Assembly (NCBI GenBank): GCA_031213475.1
Contig: JARUPZ010000024.1
Location: forward strand, 1,426,001 to 1,490,000
From: Nereocystis luetkeana
Lineage: Eukaryota; Sar; Phaeophyceae; Laminariales; Laminariaceae
Length of the DNA stretch: 64,000 nucleotides
Reading direction: 5' to 3'
Made by a program: the position numbers and the translations under genes. How positions within the stretch are numbered: position 1 is the stretch's first letter; every line of letters begins with the position of its first letter. The notes beneath the pieces are model-generated. The model made no database searches. It was not told the origin of the DNA and worked only from the letters and a program-made list of their open reading frames with translations. Positions 54,300 through 64,000 of this stretch are shown here, piece after piece.

Positions 54300-55020
54300 G
54301 GGGGGGGGGTGGATGCCAATGTAAATATGTATGTCGTGCCCTTCCTCCGGCACGAACTGTGCGAAGTAGGCATTGCCATTAACCCCAGCAAGACGGTTGC
54401 GTTGCCTCCAAAGGGCATGTGCCTATGCCGGAAGAGATTGCACTTCTGGGGGGCATCGTTGTTCGAATTGCGGATCGGGGTGGGGTTAAGGTGGTTGACG
54501 TGCCCATAAGCAACGATGCATTCGCGGTGAACAGCGCTGTGTAGATAGTCCGAGACACTGGAGAAGAGCAACTCGCGTGCATCCTTTCGTGTATGCCGGA
54601 AAGCAGTCGGCGAACCCCGTCGCCACCAGCTCGATGACGTGGTGGACCTCGTACATGGAGCGGGTAATGGACCCAGAGCTATCACTACCCGCGTGTCAGC
54701 GGGCAGACACTAGCGCAATATGAATGCTCGAGCGCCTGGGACAGCGGGTGAATCGTCGTTCTTTGAGGACGGGTGTCCGTCGAGCGAGCCGGTTGACGCT
54801 ACAGCCCCACCAGAATACGCTGGCGAACCTCTCCACGAGGGCCGGGGGGGTTGGACTGGCGTCGGCTGAATCAGGGAGAATGTCAGCGTCCATCGGGAGA
54901 TTGGTGGTGACGGTGCCAGAGGTCCTTGCTGACCTCTCCGGTGCATTGGGGGGAAACATCCGGAGGGAGCTGCTCAATTCATTAAACGTAGACCAGGTAC
55001 GCCGATGGGAACGTGAAGAT
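54300..55020 (+). pseudogene. retroelement RT C-terminal remnant
   Basis: Frames that switch at least three times read VGIAINPSKTVALPPKGH-like, then EEIALLGGIVVRIADRGGVK, then (after a TAG) a segment containing PHQNTLANLSTRAGGVGLAS and VTVPEVLADLSGALG. The pattern of 'NPSKT' then 'GHxPxxEE' then 'RAGGxGLxSAE' is what I associate with RT thumb regions of algal retroelements. I base this on memory of family style, not a search. Confidence 0.4.
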
Positions 55021-55082
55021 TAGACCTGCATTGTCATTTTCGTGCGATGGAAAACAGCGGGCGACGTCCCAAACGGTATGTA

Positions 55083-57135
55083 TGTGAGATGTGTGTAACT
55101 TAGGTTAGACCTGGGTCTGCAGCAAGCTTCTCTTTCGTGTAGGGCGTAGCGTGGAGGACACGCCAGGTATAGGTGATGCTTGGCACGGGGAGCCAAGCAG
55201 AAGTGTCATGCGAAGCATGACACGAGTCATCTGCAATTACTTGGTGGTAGATACAGGAAATGCCCCGCCTCAACTACCATCAGATCTACGAAGATCTGTG
55301 ACCACCTTTAGTACAAGAGTCAATATCCACGATAGCGGACGAACCCCTTTGGTCCATGCACGATCTTGCATGACAAGTAAAGACTTCTGACGGTAGAGTC
55401 GACCTAGTACTCACATCGCCCCCCAATGTTTGAACGCCTCTTACTGGAGAACCCAGTAAAGGTTTTGAACATTCTAGAAGGAACGGTTTCTAGGTCCTCT
55501 ACTAGTCAGACGTTTGTACTATTGTAGTTGATGTATATGATTCAACTGGTTCATTTTCGCACCACGTCATTCCCTGCGTAGTACAAACCACGGGCTTGTG
55601 TGACTATGATAGAATTTACTACAGAATCAGTCATATACTAACGATGTGTCAACTGCTAGTGGCGGTGGGTATATTTAATTAATATATCCATCCGGAACCT
55701 TTTATAACGATGGTATACGGAACCATGTATACTATGGTGTACGGAACCATGTATACTTACGATGGTATACGAAACCATGTGCACTATGGTGTACGGAACC
55801 ATATGTATTCATTATGGTATACAAAACCATGTGTTCTATGGTGTACGGAACCATATATATTTATCATGGTATACAAAACCATGTGTACTATGGTGTACGG
55901 GACCATGTATATTTGCTATGGTATACAAACCATTCATACCATGGTATAAAAAACCATGTGTACTTATTGATGATATACAAAATCATTCATTATATTTTAT
56001 GGTATATGAACCGTGTATGTATGTTATACTTCGACGTATGGTATAAGAAACCATGCATACATACTGATGGTATATACAGAACCATATATACTATGGTTCC
56101 CGAAACCATGTATAAAAAGAGTGATTAATGGTATACAAAACCATGGTGTACAACACCTTGTATCACTATAATAGTATTGGTATACAAAACCATTCATACC
56201 GAACGATGGTATAGTGCCTTTAATGGTATACAAAACCATTCATACCGAACAATGGTATGTGCCTTTGACAGTATCAAGCTTTTCTCGACGTTGCACTGTG
56301 TGTATATGATACGATTGCTTGCAAGCTTAGGTACACACAACTGAAGAGAACAAATGTGCTGAACAACAATTTCGTCAAAGGGGTGGCATGCAGAGTGCGC
56401 AACGAACGATACAAACGTTCTGGGTGATCAACCCCCTTTTTTTCGTTTTCTTTGAAAAGGAAAAAAAAAAAAAAAAAAAAAAACTGCATGTCTTGACGAC
56501 GGTGTGGTTGTAGCAATAACGGTGCAGTATAACGGACTGCAGGTGCATGGTGAACAATAATACAAGGACGACACGCCTCCTCAGTCAGAAAAGGCATCTT
56601 CGACTACACGAGCAGGAACGTGACCGCGATTCAGTGAATAATACTGAAATCGACTTATAACGAGTCGATAGTATACAAACTATCTATACAGTTAACGGTC
56701 TGTATAAGAGACATTCTGACAGTCATTGACAATTGACTGTAGACGGAGCACTCACGGAAGTATCGTGAAACAAGCGGGGACTCATAATGTGCCCGAGGAT
56801 ATGTGACTTTGGATTGAGCAGTTCACGCGCACGGCTGCGTCTCCTTGGTCAAAATCCAACGGAACGATTCCGACACTAGAGAATACATTCTCAATGTATC
56901 CAGGAATCTCTAGTGTCTCGCACAAAGAGACGGGTGGAAAGCACACCGTGTCTCTTCCACCCAAACAATTACCAGAATTTAACGTTCATTACTTGATTTT
57001 ACGTAGTCACACACAAATGTATACTTTAAAGTATATGAACACTGTACGCAGCTACGGTAGTCTAATAACCCAACAATGATGCAGAAGTGTATACTCTTGG
57101 TATATGCACACCCCTGCATACTCACTGGTTGAACG
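55083..57135 (-). repeat. 3' LTR (inner boundary approximate)
   Basis: The outer end TGTGAGATG at 55083 is certain by match to 63854. It contains two tight hairpins, GCTTGGC/GCCAAGC and GTGTCATG/CATGACAC (about 55177-55218), both kept in the other LTR, and a palindrome array at 55705-56262. The right edge is placed just before a pyrimidine run (TTTCTCTCCCCC, 57137-57148) that would be the polypurine tract on the minus strand. Confidence 0.55.
55705..56262. repeat. array of ATGGT...ACCAT short palindromes
   Basis: About 18 to 20 units of ATGGTATACAAAACCAT or ATGGTGTACGGAACCAT, separated by 8-25 bases, often TGTATAC or TGTGTAC. Each unit can form a 5-bp stem, and alternate units form long dyads. 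The array creates repetitive MVYGTMYT-type frames that are not genes. Confidence 0.9.
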
Positions 57136-57532
57136 TTTCTCTCCCCCTCGTAAGTCTCAAACTCTATAGCAAATTACAACACATAACATGCTATCTTTTC
57201 ACGTGGGGCACTTCCACACGAAGAAAAAAACAAAACAAAAAACAACCCACACTGGTATCTCAACGATATACCGGGACACTGGCTGTTGGGGTTCAGCACT
57301 TAGGTGTCTAACCATGACTTTGTTCGTGGGCACTACTCCACCAACGGTATCTCCCAAGCATCCACAAGACAATTGCACGTCAGGTTGCGAATCACGTGTT
57401 AAACGGCCCACGACTGAAAGAACGACATTTGGCCAGATATTAATATGGTCGTGGGGTGTGGTGCGACGGTACTGACTACAAGTACTCCCAGGGCTATAGC
57501 AACGTTGACAACAACTGATACTAGGGCTTGTG

Positions 57533-58038
57533 TCAGGGTGATGAGGCGACAACGTCTCGTTTACGTTTTGGTCGATCAAATGCATGCGGATCTTCAGCTA
57601 GGATCCTCGTACGATACGCTCTGATCATCTCATGACATTGTGGCACAATATTGCCATGTCTCCAAATACCCAAACTAGATGGTTTATCTTTCACAAGAAA
57701 GTGGTATTGGAAATTAGTCAGCGAGGCTTTACCAGGACCGCGCTTATGACTTTCAATCGCTTCAATAGCGTACGGGCTGATGTGCACGGTGAGCACAGAG
57801 CCGTCTAGGTCAGGTACCGGCAACGTAGTTCCTAAAAAGAATTCGTCCAGTGCTGTAAAGTCCGGTACGGAGCTAGACGCGTCATTATGGTATGCCTTCA
57901 TACGACCTAAATGAACTGATGTTTCCGCAAGTTCGCCATCTCTCGCAACACGATAAATTACGGGTGATAGTTGGGAACGTACAGTAAAGGGACCACGCCA
58001 GGGACTAATAAGTTTGGGGTTAGGCCCATCAGCAACGG
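57533..58038 (-). pseudogene. pol C-terminus with chromodomain-like segment, frame 3
   Basis: Continues pol after the second frameshift: PNPKLISPWRGPFTVRSQLS, the usual post-integrase 'GPF' region, then HLGRMKAYH. Near the end is FQYHFLVKDKPSSLGIWRHG with aromatic spacing like a chromodomain, followed by a basic tail. Chromodomains direct chromovirus integration to particular chromatin. Confidence 0.7.
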
Positions 58039-59712
58039 TATATAGGGGCGGTGTACTAACACCTGATCTCCCTGCTGATATTGCGGAAAGGACAATTTCT
58101 CGTTAGATTCTGTCTGCTTGTCGGTACGTTCCTGTAAAATGCGTCGAGCAATTTCGTAAGCGAGTTGCAGGTTTTCAACGGTACGACGGGAGTATTCTAA
58201 TCGTGTTCCAGAACCAGACGTACACGGGACGCCGAGAATAATGTCAACGGGTAACGAAGCTCTACGGCCAAACATTAAAAAATGTGGGGTTTCTTCGAGC
58301 GTCTTGTTGTATGCTGTGTTGTGCGCGAGCTGAATAAACGGTAGTAATTCTGCCCAATTGTCGTATTTAACGTTTACGTACATCGCCAACATGTTGTGCA
58401 AGGTACTATGCACACGCTCTAAGATGGAGTTGCCTTGTGGGCGGTACGCTGACGTGCGCGTCTTTTTGAACCCAAAAACGGATTGCAACTCTTTGACCAG
58501 TTCATTCTCAAACTCGGTACCTTTGTCCGAATGCAAGGTTTCCGGAGCTGAGAAAACAGAGAACACGCGTTCTACAAGAACACGGGCGATTGTGGCAGCT
58601 GATTTGTCACTAATCGCGACCAACACGAGAAAACGAGTCATGTGGTCAATCACGGACATGACATACTTCGAGTTATTCGACGACGATTTGTACTCTACTA
58701 TGTCAATAGCCACGCATTGAAACGGGCGGGAAACGGGACGGTGACCAACAGGGAGCTTCGGCGTACGGTGGGACGTCTTGCGGTGTTGGCACGATGAGCA
58801 GCTTTTAATGTGCTTGGCTACGTCTTTTGACATAGTGTGCCACCAATAACGATCTCGGATTTTGTCGAACGTTGCTTTAAAAGCTAAATGACCACCTGAC
58901 GCCGGTAGGTCATGACACGAATGAACGACTAATTTCCGTAGGGCGGTCGGCACTACTAGCTGGTCACGGAACGAGCTGCGTTTGCGCAAATACCCCGGCA
59001 AATACGACCGGAATAAAACGTTTTCGTTCAAAAAATAGTGACTCATGCTGCTTTTATTTTCACCATCCGGGACGGGAACGGTAACAGGTGCTTTCAGATA
59101 TTCGATATACTGACCGAACTCGGCACTTTGTTCTTCCAGCAACTTTGCCGGGTCAAGTAACGGAAAAACGGACACTGCACTAGCAAACAATTCGCTATCA
59201 TTATGCACAATGTTGACATCTTCGAGGTTTTGTGAAGAGACTTGGAAGTCGCGCGGCCCTGGCTCACGGTACGGTCTATCGCTTGGAACGTTGCGACAGA
59301 TAGACGCGAGGGCTGGTTCTTGCGGTAACGGTTCTTCCTCTACTTCACCAAACAGTCGCGACAACGCGTCGGGTACTACATTTAATTTCCCCGCTACATG
59401 CTTGACAGTAAAGTCAAAATTTTGAAGAGCAATAGCCCAACGGGTAAGCATGTTCGAAGTGTCTTGCATGTAGTATAGGTGGGTCAGAGCTTGGTGGTCC
59501 GTAATCACCGTAAAGTGCCTCCCAAATAAATACGGTCGCCAGTGAGCTAGTGCGAGTACAACTCCACAACACTCTTTCATCGAGGCGGAATAATGGCGTT
59601 GCCCATGCTTGAACCGTTGACTGAAATCCCACAATAATGTCAAGGTCAGCCTTCGAGTCGTCGTTTTTGGACGGTTGGGCAAGAAATGCGCCAACTCCGA
59701 GCTCACTAGCAT
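57958..59712 (-). pseudogene. pol middle: RNase H C-terminal part and integrase, frame 2
   Basis: The RNase H section (QRHYSASMKECCGVVLALAH, ITDHQALTHLYYM) continues from the other frame. A zinc-binding region (HSCHDLPASGGHLAF ... CSSCQHRK) then precedes the integrase core with D (CVAIDIV), D (LHSDKGTEF) and E (QGNSILERVHST). The frame fails near 58040, where the GPF region shifts to another frame. Confidence 0.88.
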
Positions 59713-62053
59713 CTACATGCACTACAAATTCACGTTCGTAATCTGGAAAATTCAACACTGGAGCCGACACCAGTAAACGTTTGATGTGGGCGAACGCAGT
59801 ATTTTGTGCGTTACCCCAAGCTTTTTTAAAGCGAGGACGAGTTGCAAACTCCTTACGAGTGAGATCAACAAGTGGTGCGGTAATTTCTGCAAAGTTCGGT
59901 ACAAACCGCCTCACAAAATTCAACACACCTAAAACTGAACGGAGGTCTTTGATGCACGTGGGGGTTGGTAGCTCATGGATAGCTTTGATACGATCTTTCC
60001 CGACTGCTACTCCTTCAGCAGAAATTACGTGACCTAAATATACAACAGATTTAGGACCAAACGATAATTTCGACGGCTTCAATGTGAGACCAGCTGTTTG
60101 TAACGCGACAAACATGCTTTCCAACGATTTCACATGATTCTCCCAAGTTGCGGACAATACACAAAGATCATCCATATACACGAGCAATTCGGGGATATGT
60201 CCTAACGTTTTATGTGCCATTTCTGTGAAAAGCCACGGAGCATTACAAACACCGAATGGCATCCGTTTATAACAATACTTACCGGAATTGGTAACGAATG
60301 CAGTAGATTCAACATGATCGGGGTGAACAGGGATTTGCCAATAGGCGCTTTGGACGTCAGCAACGCTGATGAACTGAGCGCCTCCGACCATGTCAACATT
60401 CTCTTCTAGATTCGCCATCGGCCAAGTTTTACGGATGAGATGTTTGTTGATAGTACTCCGATAGTCTACGCAAAACCGAGGTTGTCCATCTTTACGGGCA
60501 ACGATCGTCACGGGAGAGGCCCACGGACTCGAGCGCTCTTCGATGATATCATCGGCAAGCATGTCTTGAACACACTTGTTGATGATAGCTTCGGTGCGTA
60601 GGTTAGCGCGGTACGGACGGCGACTAACCGGCTTAGTATTATCAGGGAGAGGGAACGTGGCTTCGGCGGTAGTACACTTGCCTAGTTCAGCTCTGGACAA
60701 CGATAAAACGGGACGGTACTTTGCACAAAGGTCTAAAATTGTTGACTGCTGTTCAACGGTGAAGGTAGAGTCGACAAATGCCTTGGCCAAAGGTGCCACA
60801 ATTTCGGCACGAGCGGCTGCAATTTCAGTCGGAGTCGTGGGTGTCGCTGCTACGGCATGCACGTGCAATTGAGCAGGGGACACCACGGCTACACTCGACA
60901 AATTTCCAATCTCTAATCCTACATGTAGGGCAAGGGATTCGGACGACGGATTGGCGACCTGGACGACTACGGAACCGTCAGACGCTAGCCACGTGGCTAC
61001 GGTGCGAGCTACTATAACTCGCTCAAATTCAACCGGACAATCATCGCATGACATCTCGTTTTCAGAGAGTATGCGCGGTTCAATAACAACTTCAGTATCT
61101 TGGGACGGTTTTACGTCGGTGAACGCGGTGATCACGGCGCCGTGTCGAGGACGTAAATTGATACGGTTGCGTAATTTCACAGCATGTAATTCCGCATCTT
61201 TGTGCACTGCAGCAACGGAGTGAGACACAGTGGACGTGGTCATATCTGAACGATGATCAGCAGACCGATGGGTAGCTGGGATGGAAACGGTACTCGAGGA
61301 AAAAAATAATTGCTGATTTTTCCAGTCTAGTATAGCGCCAAACCGAGACATCACATCATTATCGAGTAATATTTGGTCCGGGCCGAGAGACGGGATAACT
61401 AGCGCATCAATACTGCGAGTAATGTCAGCCAACATGACTGACAATTTAATGAATCCCAATATCTCGAGTGGGGAGCCATTAGCTGCACTCAGAGACATAC
61501 ACGACGATGGGACCGGCTCAAGTATGGCCTTATATAACGTTGGGTGACGCTTCAAAAACAATAATGAAACGCATGTTATGTCGCTTGCAGTGTCAATGGT
61601 CAGATCTGGGACGAAGAGACCATTGATACTACCAGGAATACGAATTCGCTGTGATGAAAAAGAGAGAGTCAAAGACGGGTTTTTGTGGGACAGCGACGAG
61701 CTGAACCAAGAAATATTTTTATCATTATTATTAGTACGAAAGCTTCTGCCATCTACTGCTGTACGGTTCTGAACCGAACGGCGTTTCGATTTTGAATCTA
61801 CTGACGCGACAACATCGTCGGTAGCATCCCTCTTCTGCCCACGATCAGGTGCAGACGACGGACTATTAACAGCAGTTGTATCACTCGTACCAGACAAACT
61901 CACAGCAACCACGGGGTGCTGCGCGGAAAAACTCGTACTACTCTCTAAAGGACATACAAGCGACGCAAGAAATTTTTTAGATTTCTTTACGCCCTGTCGA
62001 CTGCTTTCAACGGTAACAGCAGACTTGCAATTCCCAAGTGCTACGGACGACAA
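59414..62053 (-). pseudogene. pol N-terminal part: protease, reverse transcriptase, start of RNase H
   Basis: Open in the same frame as gag, after a single TAG. The protease active site is LTIDTASDITCVS. RT motifs are FCVDYRSTINKHLIRKTWPM, VADVQSAYWQIPV, KRMPFGVCNAPW and catalytic LLVYMDDLCV. The tether and RNase H start (FVVHVDASELGVGAFLAQ) follow. Frame is lost near 59635, in RNase H, by an apparent one-base shift. There is no ATG near the start, so expression needs passage through the gag stop. Confidence 0.9.
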
Positions 62054-62068
62054 AACACCTGGGCGCCT

Positions 62069-63790
62069 CTACTCGGAGCCGTCGTCCTCCTCCGAGCTGG
62101 GCGTCCTCTTCTTCTTCTTCTTAAACTTCGATTTTCCACTGCTCGATGCTCCGGCTCCAGCTCCGGTTCCCGCTTCACGCTCGTCACGGATACGGGTCCA
62201 GCATTGGTCAATCGTATGACCGTTCTTGCTCCGGCACGGTGGGTATAAGCATACCCTGCCCGGTTGGTTGGACGCCGGGCCGCGGTTGCCCGCCGGTGAG
62301 CGACCCTTCGCCCGTTTCCCAGGAGTCCCACTTCCGGTACCCCCTCCGCCTTTTCCCCGGTTGCCACTCGTACGGTTCTGGGCAGTCGGTTTCGAGGCGA
62401 GGCGATCAAGCGCACGGTGAGGCACTTGATGGTACAGGGCGCTGACGTGCCCCCCGGCTAGGCCGGACGCTTCGTGCCGGCGAGCACGGTCAATGGCTTC
62501 TTTAAGCGAGGTCGCGGGCTTGTCAGTTAACTGAAGGCAACGGATATTGGGCGCTAGCCCCTGTTGCCACAAAGCAACAGTCATCGCATTCCAAATGGTA
62601 CGGTTGTCGTCAACACGGTCGACGGCAGCTTGGAACTGGGATAAAATTGTGCGAAACCTCATTGCGTACGCGGAAACAGTTTCCGCGCTCTTCTGTGAAA
62701 AAGATGCAATCTGCCTGGCGCATTCATCAATAGAATTCGCTGGCATCAGAAGATCGAGCAACGCCCGGGTCATTTCCTGCCATGTGGCAGGTGCGGTAAA
62801 TGACCCCGGTGTATCAGGCTCAGACGACACGGTAGCGGTGCTTGTGTCTATCTGACCCGTGACCAACTGCTGTATTAGGGTTAGACAATGACCTTCCCCC
62901 AACAAAGCAATGTGCTCAAGTGCCACTCTGTCTCCGAACTCTTCATCGTTCGGACGCACACGTTTCGCTTTCAGGCCAATAATGACCCGAAAGTGACTGA
63001 GGATCTCTGGGACATTTTGGTCGCTAGATCCAGTCAAACGCGGCACCCCACGCAAGTCAGCTGCAGTGACGGCAACAGCTGCAACATCTACGAGCAGTGG
63101 GCGAGTGGCTGACAAACTCAACGATGAATTTATCTGGGTTGCTGACGGCAGCAGGGTTTGAGGGGCAGACGATGGTTGCCCTCCTCTTACGCTCTGAACA
63201 GCAGCACAAGTTGCTGTTTCAGTGGCGGTCGACACGGTATTGTCTACGGCAAGCGACGACGAAGCCGGAACAGAAACATCTGCAGGAGAGGTACTCGACG
63301 ACATTGAGATATCCTCAGAGGTGGTAGGCGTAGGCAACACGGGACCTATTTCACTCACCATAGCGGCCTCGTGGACCGCCGCCGCCTCGTGCCTGCTTAT
63401 ACTCAGCGCCACCGCAGCCGAGGCTGCCGACAACGGCACCTGCGGCCTGTTCTCGCGGATGGCCCGGATGTTCGCTTTGGTCTCTTCCTCCCACAGAAGA
63501 AGAGCGAGGGCACCCGGAGTCAGTGGTCCAAAATAATTATCCGGTTGCGTGGCTTCTTCGCTCGACGACGACGAAGACGATGAGGACCGAGGAGGCGACT
63601 CCCGGTCAGCGCGAAGCGACGGTGACGCATCGCGCTTGTTGTTGTTGACGTGTTGGGAGGTGGACCTCCCTTCTCCGTCGGACGTGGACGGGGATGTCGG
63701 GGGCTCGAAGTCGACCTCCTCCGTTGGCTGGTTTATCGGCGAGGCCGGTTTGGGAGGTGGTCCCCCCGCCGCTTTTTTTTTCTTGGGCAT
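62069..63790 (-). CDS. gag polyprotein of the LTR element
   Basis: Starts at ATG 63790 (MPKKKKAAGG), about 60 bases inside the LTR edge; 573 residues. The N-terminal third is Ser/Pro-rich and low complexity. The middle contains a retrotransposon-gag-like helical region (SFSQKSAETVSAYAMRFRTI). The C-terminus has a single zinc knuckle of unusual spacing (C-x4-C-x5-H-x4-C in CLYPPCRSKNGHTIDQC) and a Lys-rich end. Gag packages the element RNA in cytoplasmic particles. No internal stops. Confidence 0.85.
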   Translation of the reverse strand: MPKKKKAAGGPPPKPASPINQPTEEVDFEPPTSPSTSDGEGRSTSQHVNNNKRDASPSLRADRESPPRSSSSSSSSSEEATQPDNYFGPLTPGALALLLWEEETKANIRAIRENRPQVPLSAASAAVALSISRHEAAAVHEAAMVSEIGPVLPTPTTSEDISMSSSTSPADVSVPASSSLAVDNTVSTATETATCAAVQSVRGGQPSSAPQTLLPSATQINSSLSLSATRPLLVDVAAVAVTAADLRGVPRLTGSSDQNVPEILSHFRVIIGLKAKRVRPNDEEFGDRVALEHIALLGEGHCLTLIQQLVTGQIDTSTATVSSEPDTPGSFTAPATWQEMTRALLDLLMPANSIDECARQIASFSQKSAETVSAYAMRFRTILSQFQAAVDRVDDNRTIWNAMTVALWQQGLAPNIRCLQLTDKPATSLKEAIDRARRHEASGLAGGHVSALYHQVPHRALDRLASKPTAQNRTSGNRGKGGGGTGSGTPGKRAKGRSPAGNRGPASNQPGRVCLYPPCRSKNGHTIDQCWTRIRDEREAGTGAGAGASSSGKSKFKKKKKRTPSSEEDDGSE

Positions 63791-63833
63791 GGTCCCAACC
63801 CAAACACTAGGAGAGAAACTTCCTGCAGGCTCA

Positions 63834-63852
63834 AGCCTCACAGTCGACGCCA
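63834..63852 (-). promoter_or_regulatory. candidate primer-binding site
   Basis: On the minus strand, one base after the LTR end, TGGCGTCGACTGTGAGGC begins with the TGG expected to pair with a tRNA CCA end. The tRNA was not identified. Confidence 0.45.
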
Positions 63853-63853
63853 A

Positions 63854-64000
63854 TGTGAGATGGGTGTATCTCAGGTTCGACCTGGGTCTGCAGCAAGCTT
63901 CTCTTTCGTGGAGGACACGCCAGGTATAGGTGATGCTTGGCACGGGGAGCCAAGCAGAAGTGTCATGCGAAGCATGACACGAGTCATCTGCAATTGCTTG
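63854..64000 (-). repeat. 5' LTR, partial
   Basis: Matches 55083-55250, including both hairpins. Extends beyond the window. Confidence 0.85.

Larger units (their letters stand above)
55083..64000 (-). mobile_element. Ty3/Gypsy-type LTR retrotransposon, 5' end outside the window
   Basis: Minus-strand order is LTR (from 63854, cut by the window end), gag, protease, RT, RNase H, integrase, chromodomain-like tail, then the 3' LTR (from 55083). The RT-RNase H-integrase order defines Ty3/Gypsy. The 55083-55250 and 63854-64000 segments align as the same LTR end, starting TGTGAGATG, with a 14-bp duplication in the left copy. The inner edge of the left LTR could not be fixed. Pol has two frameshifts, so this copy is defective. 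Confidence 0.93.

Noticed and set aside
55710..56128. Repetitive MVYGTMYT protein
   Set aside because: All three forward frames are open because of the palindrome array. There is no start context or family.

Overview
This window looks like nuclear DNA from a large-genome eukaryote. It has spliced genes with GT-AG introns of 0.6 to 6 kb, spliceosomal snRNA genes, LINE, SINE, LTR and DNA transposons, and very low coding density. A multicellular alga or other stramenopile (brown-alga-like) is my best guess. No feature fixes the taxon, so treat that as weak inference.

Layout. (1) 1-377 is the 3' part of a dispersed repeat with a second copy at 44248-44625. (2) 1264-14795 is a 13.5-kb DNA transposon with about 205-bp terminal inverted repeats and an exact 9-bp target-site duplication (CTCAATCCC). 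It carries a multi-exon gene of unrecognised family (exons from 1483 to 13281), a tandem satellite and a MITE. (3) 15630-40850 is a Ku80 (XRCC5) gene on the + strand. Eleven exons join with consistent phase into 448 codons covering the vWA and beta-barrel regions. The introns make up about 95% of the span and are full of minisatellites, four or five short inverted-repeat element families, and decayed tandem copies of Ku80 exon/intron junctions. The 3' exons are not in the window. (4) 41081-48898 is a 1.34-kb tandem duplication carrying a U2 snRNA gene. The downstream copy is split by three insertions: a tRNA-derived SINE, a 1.2-kb unknown element, and a 5'-truncated non-LTR retrotransposon with an intact RT. 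(5) 50199-52201 holds a U5 (minus) and a U1 (plus) snRNA gene, with a LINE 3' fragment between them. (6) 52.8-55.0 kb holds a foldback element and a decayed retroelement RT remnant. (7) 55083-64000 is a Ty3/Gypsy-type LTR retrotransposon on the minus strand, truncated by the window end. Its gag and pol share a frame separated by one TAG, pol has two frameshifts, and its 3' LTR region contains an array of short palindromes.

The observation I would follow first is a set of tiny palindromic insertions bounded by TA (TACCWGGTA, TATTAATA, TACCGGTA). Comparing repeat units or element copies within the window shows empty and filled sites that differ by 6-10 bp with the TA duplicated. The second is that U1, U2 (twice) and U5 lie within 10 kb of each other inside a transposon-rich zone.
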